A DNA stretch of 64,000 nucleotides from positions 310,001 to 374,000 of the forward strand of contig CBDCWW010000014.1 in assembly GCA_965223585.1 (NCBI GenBank). Direction: 5' to 3'. Below are positions 25,581 through 33,898 of the stretch, piece after piece. Below the pieces are notes generated by a model. It ran no database searches. It saw only the letters and a program-made list of their open reading frames with translations, and had not been told where the DNA came from. The translations under genes and the position numbers were made by a program. Position 1 is the first letter of the stretch; each line of letters opens with the position of its first letter. Source of the DNA: CBDCVN01 sp965223585 (lineage in GTDB: Bacteria > Deinococcota > Deinococci > Deinococcales > Trueperaceae).

Positions 25581-25922
25581 TCAATACTCTACCCTATAAG
25601 CAACTTGTTGAAAAGGCTCACCCTCATTATGTGGGCTGATCTGAATAGTTATTTTTTGACCTAGCTTCTTCAGAAAATCGAACAATTTATCAGTAGTGAA
25701 ACGGCTAAAGTGACCATTCATTAAGTGTGATACTTCAGCTTGCTTTACACTCAATAAATCAGAAATTTCACGTTGTTTGAGGTCACTATCTTTCAAAAGT
25801 CGGATAATATGATAACCAATCATACCGCGAGTATGTAGCGCATCTGCATCTTTTAGGCCAAGGTCAGCAAAAATGTTGCCACTGCTTTCTTCAAATTCAA
25901 TTTGTGTTGGTTTCTTGTTCAT
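25581..25922 (-). CDS. higA: HigA-like XRE-family antitoxin
   Basis: 113 residues. A helix-turn-helix (LKQREISDLLSVKQAEVSHLMNG is its core, about residues 48-70) lies in a domain typical of antitoxins encoded after a HigB/RelE toxin. Its start overlaps the end of the damaged toxin gene by about 26 bases, the usual toxin-first arrangement. The gene has no damage. It probably still binds the palindrome at 26307-26328 and represses the operon. Confidence 0.85.
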   Translation of the reverse strand: MNKKPTQIEFEESSGNIFADLGLKDADALHTRGMIGYHIIRLLKDSDLKQREISDLLSVKQAEVSHLMNGHFSRFTTDKLFDFLKKLGQKITIQISPHNEGEPFQQVAYRVEY

Positions 25923-26279
25923 CTTTTGCTAGCTCCTGTGCTTCTTTGTATCGTTGTTTTATCAGGTCAACGTCTGGTTTTGGTGTAGCAATACCTTTCT
26001 TTGATTTCTTTTGAAAAGCATGTAGAACATAAATTTTATGTCCTAACTGTACTGCTAAAACTGTTCTGTAAGCTTCTTTATCATGCTTGAGGGCAATTTC
26101 TAGAACACCGCTACCTACTCCTTAAACTTTTTGGTATCCTTTGGCATTTCACCGTACTGGATAAGTTGAAGTTCATCACCTATCAACTTTTGTGCACTTT
26201 CAGGAAATGCTTGAATGTTCTTCTTGGAATTACCAAGCTATATAACAGGGCGTAAAATAGGTGGTTTTGTTATTTTCAC
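25897..26279 (-). pseudogene. higB: HigB-like (RelE/Gp49) toxin gene, inactivated by a stop codon and a frameshift
   Basis: From GTG 26279 the frame reads KPPILRPVI and meets TAG where relatives have Trp (VIWLGNS). It continues as LGNSKKNIQAFPESAQKLIG...QYGEMPKDTKKFKE, shifts frame near 26125, and resumes as GVGSGVLEIALKHDKEAYR...HAFQKKSKKGI to the stop at 25897. All family motifs are still readable, so the decay is recent. The antitoxin downstream is intact. Confidence 0.8.
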
Positions 26280-26306
26280 AATAAATTAAGCCACCAGTCA
26301 GAAAAT

Positions 26307-26328
26307 TTTATAGGAAATTTCCTATAAA
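26307..26328 (-). promoter_or_regulatory. Operator of the higBA operon (22-bp perfect palindrome)
   Basis: The two 11-base halves TTTATAGGAAA and TTTCCTATAAA are perfectly complementary. On the minus strand the palindrome fills the space between TTGACT and TAAAAT, 17 bases apart, and lies 28 bases before the toxin start. This is the expected site for self-repression by HigA. Confidence 0.65.
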
Positions 26329-26477
26329 GTCAACTTTTTACAAGCTTGACAATTACTTTGTCTCTTAGTAAGGCTAATAGCGCCATGAAAAACGTTGTTC
26401 ACTAATGTAGTCAATGGCATCAACTTTTTAGCTCTTAAATTTATCCATCGAGGCAAATGAAGGGCACAACCCTTTTT

Positions 26478-27737
26478 TCAATTAAACCACAAAGCAAAAC
26501 CTACAAAATTACCCCCAAAGACATTAACAAGCTGATCAAAAATACTTTCATCAACCAATTCACCTTGTTCAATATAGGGTGTTGCTGCACTGCCTTGTAT
26601 CCATAAAACAAGGTCAAATGTTCTGGGTTTTAGAAAAACTTTACGCAAATTTATGCCTTGATCCTCACTTAAGCGCCAGTGTGGAATGAGCTTCTCCCCT
26701 GCCCACACAAAGTCCATTTCATCAATAAAATCAAGCCAAGCCCCAATCATTTCCTCGTCAACATTTACAGGAATAACACTTTGTTGATCAGGGTTAGGAA
26801 TCCACTCTAAATCATTATCTTCTTCAGCAAGAATATAATCCCACATCTGTCTGGCTTGTACATTTAGTGCCTCAGCATGTTTAAGGGCAGCTTTCATGCG
26901 TTTAGGTTTTGAGAGTGGCATACGCAAAAGAAGATGCACAAATGCTATAGCATCCATTATGTTTTCATCAAGGCTCCAAAAAGATTCCTCTATCACAACA
27001 CCATTATTTTCAAGAATGCTGTGAGGTGTAACAGGCTTAGGGAAAAACAGTTGTGCAGTACTTTCAAAAAGTAGTTCGTGATCATAAGCTAGAATTACTT
27101 CTAGCATAGCCATAAGCAAGTGCGCATAGCCGCGTAACCAATGAGCATCACCTTTGTCAAAACGTAGGGTAATGTCTGGAGAAATTTCTGCTCCCTCTTG
27201 TCCAAATGTTGCAGCTATACGGTTAAAATTTTGGTAAATACTCCAAAGATTTTCCTGCTCATCTTCAAGGTTATTCTTATTCGCATCAAAGTAGATTTTA
27301 CTAAAGTGAAACAAGAAAGCCACATCATCTTGATTTAGCTTTGATAGTGTTTTTTCAGCTCGAGCTAAATCATCAATCATTTGCTTAAAAATTGTTTTGA
27401 TGTCCGAGTAGCTAACTCTTTCAGGTGAGGGGTTCTCAACTACTGATAAGCGCAAGAAAGGAATGCCAAGATCCCTAGCAAAATCAGAGTTCAAACCATA
27501 CCTGTACCAAGCTTGTCCTAAATTTTCAATAGCTTGCAAAAATTGCACTGTTCCCAAAGCAAAGATAGCATTTTCATCTTTAGGGTTTTCCTGTAAGTGT
27601 GCAAGCAACAGAGCTTCATTGGCGCTTAAGCTTAATACAACTCCTTCAGCATTAAGGCTAGGTATTTCTATAGCCCCTTGAGCTATACTTATGCTAGGTA
27701 AAAAGGCAAGAAAAATGGTGAAGATAATGTGTTTCAA
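26478..27737 (-). CDS. Secreted protein of unknown function
   Basis: 419 residues. A signal peptide is clear (KHIIFTIFLAFLPSISIAQG, cleavage after the Ala near residue 19). The rest is largely helical and acidic with no transmembrane segment and no cysteine pairs; ENPKDENAIFALGTVQFLQAIENL looks like a TPR-type helix pair, but no regular repeat follows. I do not recognise a family. It ends about 200 bases from the higBA promoter and is transcribed towards it. A periplasmic or outer location is inferred from the signal peptide. Confidence 0.7.
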   Translation of the reverse strand: MKHIIFTIFLAFLPSISIAQGAIEIPSLNAEGVVLSLSANEALLLAHLQENPKDENAIFALGTVQFLQAIENLGQAWYRYGLNSDFARDLGIPFLRLSVVENPSPERVSYSDIKTIFKQMIDDLARAEKTLSKLNQDDVAFLFHFSKIYFDANKNNLEDEQENLWSIYQNFNRIAATFGQEGAEISPDITLRFDKGDAHWLRGYAHLLMAMLEVILAYDHELLFESTAQLFFPKPVTPHSILENNGVVIEESFWSLDENIMDAIAFVHLLLRMPLSKPKRMKAALKHAEALNVQARQMWDYILAEEDNDLEWIPNPDQQSVIPVNVDEEMIGAWLDFIDEMDFVWAGEKLIPHWRLSEDQGINLRKVFLKPRTFDLVLWIQGSAATPYIEQGELVDESIFDQLVNVFGGNFVGFALWFN

Positions 27738-27798
27738 AATTCCTCCTTACTTGAATAATTAATTATATCGTATTTTTCTAACCCTAGTTAGGAGGATG

Positions 27799-27939
27799 GT
27801 GAAAAAATTTAGTCTAGGAGGTCATCCTAATACTGCACCACTCAATTTGTCAAAACTCGAGGCTGGTGCAGTATCTGCTGAACACACTATTGCCACAAAT
27901 CAGGCATCAGTTAATAGTCAGATTGACACTGCAAAATAA
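27799..27939 (+). pseudogene. Decayed partial copy of the S4-domain gene found at 30883
   Basis: A 46-codon frame (KKFSLGGHPNTAPLNLSKLE...) lines up from its first codon with the S4-domain protein encoded at 30883-31095: FSL.GH.N.A..NL.KLE, then HTIAT.Q, then a diverged tail and an early stop. The upstream bases (CTAGTTAGGA) also agree. The copy lacks the RKRCK core, so it cannot work as an S4 protein. It lies on the other side of the LRR gene in the same orientation as the intact copy. Confidence 0.75.
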
Positions 27940-28031
27940 TTTTAGGTCAGGTAGTCAAGTTTAGAGGCCATTAAGCAAAGTCACTAAATGAAATAGTTTT
28001 TCTAAAGTTCATTACAATAAATTTCAACAAA

Positions 28032-30800
28032 CTAAATGCCAAGCTCATCAAAAAACTTTTGAACTTCTTCCAAAGACTTAAATTTATACTCCTTGCTTTG
28101 TATTCCCATTTTTGGCAAATCATAAAGCGATAAAGAATTAAGCTTTGTTAAGCTTCTAATACCCTTTAAGCTTTTGATATTAGCAAGCCCTAAAAGGAAT
28201 AAAGAATTAAGCTGTGGTAGGTTTCCCAGACCCTCTAGGTTTTGGATATTATCTAGGTAGAAAAACCATAGAGAATTAAGCTGCGGTAAGTTTTTCAGCC
28301 CCTCGAGACTTTGAATATTATCTAGGCTGTCAAGTGTTAGAGACTCGAGCTGCGGTAAGTTTTCCAGTCCCTGTAAGCTTTGGATATGATCTAGATTACT
28401 AAGTGATAGGGTGTTGAGTTGCGGTAAGTTTTCTAGTCCCTGTAAGCTTTGGATGTTCTCAAGAAAACTAAGTGTTAGAGAGTCTAGCTGTGGGAAACTT
28501 TCTAGCCCTTCTAGGCTCTGGATATTGCCGAGAAAGCTAAGCGATAGAGATTTTAGTTGTGGCAAGAAGTTCAGTTCCTCTAGGCTCTGGATATTATCAA
28601 AAAGACTCAGCGATAAAGAATTGAGTTTTGGTAAGCCTTTAAGAGCCTCTAGGTTCTGGAGATTATTGAGTCTGGAAAGTTCTAGAAAATTGAGCTGAGG
28701 TAAGTTTTTTAGTGCTTCTAGGCTCTGGAGATTATTTAGGTGGCTAAGTATTAAAGAATCAAGTTTTGGTAAGCCTTTAAGGAAATTTAGATTATTAAGC
28801 TCATCATGATTAGCAATTTTTATTTGTTTAACTTTACCATCAAAATGTTCAAATAAATCTTCTGCAACATGGTGATATAACTCTAAAGATGCTGCAATTA
28901 AGGCATTAATAACAGGCTCGTAATCAGTAGAACTACTATCAGGCTGGTAATCTTTGTGACTTTTTAGTGCTTCTAGCGCCCTTTTATATTCTAGTTCAAA
29001 GGTTTGCTCATATTCATTGGCTTGAACACTACGCTTGACTGGTTTTATAGCAAGATCAGGGGAATTATTTATTGTTGCCTTACCTAGCTTATCAATCTCA
29101 TTATCCATTTCAGGGTAGTTATTAAGTGACTTTTCTTTATCTGGTTTGTCAAAACTAGACGATAAGTAATCTAAGATAGTCCTTGCTTCAGGCGCTTCTA
29201 TTATTTCAGGTGGAATATCTTTTATAGGATTATTACTAAGGCCTAGAAATCTTAGGTTAGAGAGTTTCGTTATTTCTAAGGGGAGGTTCTCGAGCTGATT
29301 TCCAATAAGCTGTAATTCTTCCAAATGAGGAAGTTGACCTATTTCTGGTGGTAGGCGCTTGAGTTGATTTGCACTTAGGTTTAGTGATTGTAGGTTAGGG
29401 AGCTGGGATATTTTTGGTAAGAGGTACTCGAGCTTATTTTCACTTAGGTCAAGAGATTGTATTTGAAAAAGTTCGGCTACTTTTCCAAGAAGGTACTTGA
29501 GCTTATTCTTACTAAGATGTAGCTCTTGCAATTCAGAAAGTTGACCTATTTCTAAGGGAAGGTGCTCGAGCTGATTTTCACTAAGGTATAACTTCCATAA
29601 ATTAGAACATTGGCCTATTTCTGAGGGGAGGTGCTCGAGCTGATTTTTACTTAGATACAGCTCTTCTAAATTAGAAAGCTTGCCTATTTCTGGAGGGAGC
29701 TGCTTAAGCTTATTATCCTCAAGGGCTAGCCATCTCAAACTAGAGAGTTGGCCTATTTCTGATGGGAGGTGCTCGAGCCTGTTACTAGCAAGGCCTAGAT
29801 ATTGCAGGTTAGAGAGTCGAAATATCTCTGGGGGAAGGTGCTCTAGCTGTATATTGCTAAGAAGTAGTTGGTACAGATTAGAGAGTTGCCCTATTTCTGG
29901 TGGGAGGTGTTTGAACTGATTATTACTAAGGTTGAGTGATCTTAAATTAGAAAGTTGGCCTACTTCAGGTAACAAGTACTCAAGGTTGTTATTAGTAAGG
30001 CTAAATGATCGTAGGTTAGAGAGTTGGCCTATTTCTAGAGGGAGGTGTTTAAGCCGATTACAATTAAGTTCTAGTGACCGCAAATTAGAGAGCTGGCCTA
30101 TTTCTGTTGGGAGCTGTTTAAGCTGATTAAAACTAAGACCTAGTGATTGCAAGTTAGAGAGTTGACCTATTTCTGGTGGGAGGTATTTGAGCTGATTGTA
30201 ACTAAGGTTTAGCGATTGTAGGTTAAAGAGTTGGCCCATTTCTGGTGGGAGGTACTCAAGCTGGCAACTATTAAGGTCTAACGATTGCAGGTTAGAAAGT
30301 CGGCCCATTTCTAAAGGGAGGTGTTGGAGCTTATTACCTCTAAGATCTAGCAATTGCAGGTTAGAAAGTTGGCCTATTTCTGGCAGGAGGTACTCGAGCT
30401 TATTATTAGTAAGAGATAATTGTTGTAGCTTAGAGAGTTGGGCTATTTCTGGTGGAAGGTACTCAAGCTGGGAACGACTAAGGTCTAACGATTTTAGGTT
30501 AGAGAGCTGGCCTATTTCTGGCAGGAGGTGCTCGAGACTATTTCCCTTATTACCTCTAATCTCTAATACTTCTAGGTTAGAGAGTTGCCCTATTTCTGAG
30601 GGAAGCTGCTCGAGTTTATTAAAATTAAGGCTTAGTCTTTTCAGATTGGAAAGTGAAAATACTTCAGTAGGCACCTCTATTAAATCAAAGTAGCCCAAAT
30701 TTAGCTCAGTCAATTGCTTGTCTTTTGCCTCGTTAATTCTATCTTTTGCTTTTTGAGGTACTTCTGAAAAAGACATGCTTTCACTTACTCCCCGTAGCAA
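28032..30800 (-). CDS. Leucine-rich-repeat protein with two LRR arrays, Roco-like but without GTPase
   Basis: 922 residues, no signal peptide. Residues about 45-530 hold some 21 repeats of 23 residues of the type LPPEIGQLSNLQSLDLSxNQL. The array ends in NPIKDIPPEII.APEARTILDYL, the form that leads into the Roc GTPase in Roco proteins, but no P-loop follows. Instead a charged linker of about 120 residues (EYEQTFELEYKRALEALKSHK) precedes a second array of about ten 23-residue repeats of another type (LPQLNSLSLSxLDNIQSLEGL). It is probably a cytosolic protein-binding scaffold. The repeats make the DNA itself repetitive, which gives long antisense frames. Confidence 0.88.
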   Translation of the reverse strand: MLRGVSESMSFSEVPQKAKDRINEAKDKQLTELNLGYFDLIEVPTEVFSLSNLKRLSLNFNKLEQLPSEIGQLSNLEVLEIRGNKGNSLEHLLPEIGQLSNLKSLDLSRSQLEYLPPEIAQLSKLQQLSLTNNKLEYLLPEIGQLSNLQLLDLRGNKLQHLPLEMGRLSNLQSLDLNSCQLEYLPPEMGQLFNLQSLNLSYNQLKYLPPEIGQLSNLQSLGLSFNQLKQLPTEIGQLSNLRSLELNCNRLKHLPLEIGQLSNLRSFSLTNNNLEYLLPEVGQLSNLRSLNLSNNQFKHLPPEIGQLSNLYQLLLSNIQLEHLPPEIFRLSNLQYLGLASNRLEHLPSEIGQLSSLRWLALEDNKLKQLPPEIGKLSNLEELYLSKNQLEHLPSEIGQCSNLWKLYLSENQLEHLPLEIGQLSELQELHLSKNKLKYLLGKVAELFQIQSLDLSENKLEYLLPKISQLPNLQSLNLSANQLKRLPPEIGQLPHLEELQLIGNQLENLPLEITKLSNLRFLGLSNNPIKDIPPEIIEAPEARTILDYLSSSFDKPDKEKSLNNYPEMDNEIDKLGKATINNSPDLAIKPVKRSVQANEYEQTFELEYKRALEALKSHKDYQPDSSSTDYEPVINALIAASLELYHHVAEDLFEHFDGKVKQIKIANHDELNNLNFLKGLPKLDSLILSHLNNLQSLEALKNLPQLNFLELSRLNNLQNLEALKGLPKLNSLSLSLFDNIQSLEELNFLPQLKSLSLSFLGNIQSLEGLESFPQLDSLTLSFLENIQSLQGLENLPQLNTLSLSNLDHIQSLQGLENLPQLESLTLDSLDNIQSLEGLKNLPQLNSLWFFYLDNIQNLEGLGNLPQLNSLFLLGLANIKSLKGIRSLTKLNSLSLYDLPKMGIQSKEYKFKSLEEVQKFFDELGI

Positions 30801-30882
30801 TCTTGAAATCTTTTGTTTAATCTTTTATGTAACATTGTGCAAAAATCATATCGTATTTTTGTTTGTTTAGTTAGGAAACATA

Positions 30883-31095
30883 GTGAAAGAATTCAGTCTA
30901 GAAGGTCACTCTAATATTGCACTACACAACTTACTAAAACTTGAAGGCTTGTGCGAAAGCGGAGCGGCTGCTAAACACACAATTGCAACAGGTCAAGTGT
31001 TAGTTGATGGTCAGGTTGAACTGCGAAAACGCTGTAAAATAATAGCTGGTCAGACAGTCGAGTTTAAAAATCAATTAATTAAAGTAACAGAGTAA
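30883..31095 (+). CDS. Small S4-domain RNA-binding protein (YbcJ-like)
   Basis: 70 residues from GTG. ALHNLLKLEGLCESGAAAKH and VDGQVELRKRCKI are the signature of the YbcJ/RsfS-unrelated small S4 proteins, which bind structured RNA; their precise role is not established. It diverges from the LRR gene, 82 bases apart, and a broken copy of it stands at 27799-27939. Confidence 0.85.
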   Translation: MKEFSLEGHSNIALHNLLKLEGLCESGAAAKHTIATGQVLVDGQVELRKRCKIIAGQTVEFKNQLIKVTE

Positions 31096-31441
31096 ACTTT
31101 GCCCAAAGGTTGTAAGTAGGTTAACCACTACTAAAGCATGGTTAGACTACTTAGAGATATAGCTGTCAGAAACAGAGCTAAGCAAAAGAAAGGAAGATAA
31201 CCCTTATTAGAAAGCCCTCTACTTTTAACGTAAAGTTCATGAAATACATAGAAGATCAAAATACTCTTTATAAATATATTTGGAGCGTTTTTAATAGCAT
31301 ACTTGCTATAAAAAAAATTCCATATTGTCTACAAAAGCTTCATTAAAAGCAACGAATTGACAAACAACTGACGTAAAAATTACCTCAAATCAAACACTTT
31401 AGCTCTTAAAAATGATTTATTATTTATCTAGGGAGAAACAA
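31096..31441. other. Intergenic region without visible gene
   Basis: These 346 AT-rich bases hold no open frame of note, no tRNA and no strong hairpin. Confidence 0.4.
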
Positions 31442-31954
31442 ATGTTTAAAATGCTAATAGCCTATATCACGTTTATTTTTACAATTTTACCATTGTCAAA
31501 TGCACAGGATGAAGTTGTGCCCTTTTCTGAAGTGAAAGAAGCTGAAACAGGATGGTTAATTTGTGTGCCTGAACATAGCAGATATGAACTTGCAAATTAC
31601 TTCCCTAGTAATGCCATCTTTCTCTGGACAGATACCAAAGGCACTGGTAAAAGCAATTGGTGCGTGGTTTGGAAGGATAACACGCTCGAGGTGATTACTA
31701 GTGGTATAAACATGCTGTTTAAGTCGTTAGCAGATGCTTTTAGACTGCCTCTACTATTTGATGGTAACAAGGCTGCAGTGGTTAGAGATACACCTATACA
31801 TAATGGATTTGGTATAAGTGGCAAGAGAACTTTTAGTCGAAAGCCTAATGTTGCTACTCATAAAAGCTGCAAAAGTATTGAACACAGAGTTAATAATGAT
31901 GTGTTAGGGAACTTTATTGACGATATGCTTAACTTCTGGTGCGTCGATGACTAG
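31442..31954 (+). CDS. Secreted protein of unknown function
   Basis: 170 residues from ATG 31442, preceded by AGGGAG; an earlier in-frame ATG at 31412 lacks a ribosome site. A signal peptide (FKMLIAYITFIFTILPLSNA) comes first. The mature part has four cysteines (WLICVPE, NWCVVW, HKSCKSI, FWCVDD), suggesting two disulfides in a periplasmic or exported protein. I recognise no family. It converges with the receptor-channel gene, and the stop codons are 23 bases apart. Confidence 0.6.
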   Translation: MFKMLIAYITFIFTILPLSNAQDEVVPFSEVKEAETGWLICVPEHSRYELANYFPSNAIFLWTDTKGTGKSNWCVVWKDNTLEVITSGINMLFKSLADAFRLPLLFDGNKAAVVRDTPIHNGFGISGKRTFSRKPNVATHKSCKSIEHRVNNDVLGNFIDDMLNFWCVDD

Positions 31955-31977
31955 CAAAAGCAATTGATATCAGGAAA

Positions 31978-33090
31978 CTAATTTTCACTGCCCAAGTAAC
32001 TAAACAAAACATCATTCCAAGCAGGACTATATATATGGGTCAGCAAACTTTGGTTAATTTTTTCGCGGTAAGGGCTATCACTTTTAAGGGCAAAACCATA
32101 GCTTTGTGGTTCTAGAGTAAAACCAAGTACCTCGAGCTCATCTACAAAGTTCTGACTTATTAAATAGCGTAGTAGGGGCTTATCGTAAACAAAAGCGTCT
32201 AGTTTTTTATTGCTAAGTAGTCTAAGGCCAGTATTAACATTTGGCACAGCTCTAAAGTTAATGCGAGCCCCAGTTAAAAATTCGGCACTGCTCGAGCTAC
32301 GAACAGTAGCAACTCTAGCCCTAGCCAAAGAATGCACGCTATTAATATTACCTTGAATTTCGTTTACTGTAAGCAACGAAGCTATAACAGCTGTTATGCT
32401 CGAGGCAATAATAAGTGAGGCAATCATCCAAAGGAGTGCTAAAACACGTCCAAAGAAACTAAGTGGGTGCCTATCATTTTTGCCTATTAAGATAACTAGT
32501 GACCACCATAAGCTCGAGATTACGCTAGCTCGAGCTACATTAAACTTCTCAGGATTCTTTTTCACCATTTGCCATTCAAAAAACCAAATAAGCAAGGTGA
32601 AGATTATTAGACAAAGCAAGACCACACTTAATACCCTAAGGAAATCACCTTGCAAGAATTGCCTAAAAACACTATAAAAGCCTTGCCCACTAGTCTTACT
32701 AGTAGCTACACCTAGGCCTGTGTGAAAGAAGCTATGGGTAAAATCAAATAGTGACTCACGTTTAACAGTGATGGTAAGTGCACCAATAGCAGCATCTAAA
32801 CTTCCATCTCCTACACCATTTATAAGTCCTTCTAGGTCAAACTCCTTAAACTTATAAGCTAAGCCAACTTCATCAGCGATTTTCTGCCATAACCATACAC
32901 TAATCCCTTCCCACTCACCAGCACTATTTTTGAATGAAAAAGGCGGTGCTTCTTTTATACCTACACTAAGCACCTTTGAAGTTGTATTTGTATTTCTAGG
33001 GGTATCCTCTTGTCCTCTTACAAAAACAGGATAAAACAAGATAATTAGTAACAACAGGCAAAGACGGTAAATAGTGGTACTTATTAACAC
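31978..33090 (-). CDS. Prokaryotic ionotropic glutamate-receptor-like channel with atypical pore loop
   Basis: 370 residues. After a signal peptide, a periplasmic-binding domain is split by a channel: S1 (about 40-125, KEAPPFSF...DAAIGALTITVKRESLFDFT), TM1 (about 148-172), a pore loop (SLWWSLVILIGKNDRHP), TM2 (LALLWMIASLIIASSITAV), and S2 (about 240-365, LDAFVYDKPLLRYLI). This is the GluR0 layout. The end of TM2, SSITAVIASLLTV, mirrors the SYTANLAAFLTV element of animal receptors. The K+ filter TVGYG of GluR0 is missing, the loop having ILIGKND instead, so ion selectivity is open. Probably opened by an amino acid in the periplasm. Confidence 0.85.
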   Translation of the reverse strand: MLISTTIYRLCLLLLIILFYPVFVRGQEDTPRNTNTTSKVLSVGIKEAPPFSFKNSAGEWEGISVWLWQKIADEVGLAYKFKEFDLEGLINGVGDGSLDAAIGALTITVKRESLFDFTHSFFHTGLGVATSKTSGQGFYSVFRQFLQGDFLRVLSVVLLCLIIFTLLIWFFEWQMVKKNPEKFNVARASVISSLWWSLVILIGKNDRHPLSFFGRVLALLWMIASLIIASSITAVIASLLTVNEIQGNINSVHSLARARVATVRSSSSAEFLTGARINFRAVPNVNTGLRLLSNKKLDAFVYDKPLLRYLISQNFVDELEVLGFTLEPQSYGFALKSDSPYREKINQSLLTHIYSPAWNDVLFSYLGSEN

Positions 33091-33123
33091 AATCTTCCTC
33101 CTCCATTATCTTATTATCTACTT

Positions 33124-33846
33124 ATGGGCGGAACTGCATATTTAATTTATGGCGATATAGAAACTGAACTCCTTCAGCCAAGACCTATTAAACAGAATTT
33201 CTTTGACAAACTTTTAACTCGTCAACGCTATCAAAAGCCAAAGCAATTTTCTTTGGGTGATGTTGTAATCACAGAACTGACTGCAAAAGAGTTAAAGCCC
33301 CTAAAAAACGACTTTCGTGACTTTCTAAAACTGAAAATGCCCAATCCGTGGGAAGCTACAAAAACTATCTATGAGTATCTTGATGTTGGTGTAATGGATG
33401 TTTATTTTCGTGGTGAGAAGCAGGGTGGCTCGAGCGAAAAATGGTATATACAAATAAGCTTTTCTGGTTGTGCTGGTATGGGTGAAGTATCGGCAAGTGT
33501 TGCTAGTCATTGGACTGATATCTGGTATAGAGCACGTCAGCAAGAATTAAAGAGGAAATACCTTGAACCTTTGGGTTTTCATCCAGAAGAACTAGTACAC
33601 AAACTAGAATCAGAATCAATCTTTATACCGCTTTCAGAAGGTGGTTACGCAACTTATTTTAGAGAGCCACAAGAGTTTTATTTAAGTGAGCAAACAGAAA
33701 GATCTCACTTTGAAATTGATGTGGCTGCCACAGAAGAACTTCACGATGGAGGTTTGCAGCTGCTAAATGAATTATACATTCGTTACAAAGCACTTATGAC
33801 TGATGGTAGGTGTAGGTGCCAGCTTTGTATGCCAAGTTTTAAGTAA
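33124..33846 (+). CDS. Conserved-looking protein of unknown function
   Basis: 240 residues, no signal peptide and no transmembrane helix. It ends with a cysteine-rich CRCQLCMPSF motif that could bind metal. The first part (GGTAYLIYGDIETELLQPRP) and the central ISFSGCAGMGEVSASVASH match nothing I recognise. The start codon follows a TATTAT-like box at 6 bases with no ribosome site, as for other leaderless genes in the window. It diverges from the receptor-channel gene, 33 bases apart, so the two may share regulation. Confidence 0.6.
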   Translation: MGGTAYLIYGDIETELLQPRPIKQNFFDKLLTRQRYQKPKQFSLGDVVITELTAKELKPLKNDFRDFLKLKMPNPWEATKTIYEYLDVGVMDVYFRGEKQGGSSEKWYIQISFSGCAGMGEVSASVASHWTDIWYRARQQELKRKYLEPLGFHPEELVHKLESESIFIPLSEGGYATYFREPQEFYLSEQTERSHFEIDVAATEELHDGGLQLLNELYIRYKALMTDGRCRCQLCMPSFK

Positions 33847-33898
33847 AAGTTAACCTAAATACAAAATCCAATAGAACTATTACTTTGTCAAATAAAAT

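Noticed and set aside
28411..30126. Several plus-strand frames of 60-95 codons opposite the LRR gene
   Set aside because: They mirror the 69-base repeats of the LRR gene and show only Ser/Arg/Cys-rich repeats without ribosome sites.
28032..30800. Regular DNA repeats that might suggest a CRISPR array
   Set aside because: The period is 69 bases, the repeats are imperfect and they encode leucine-rich repeats in one long frame.
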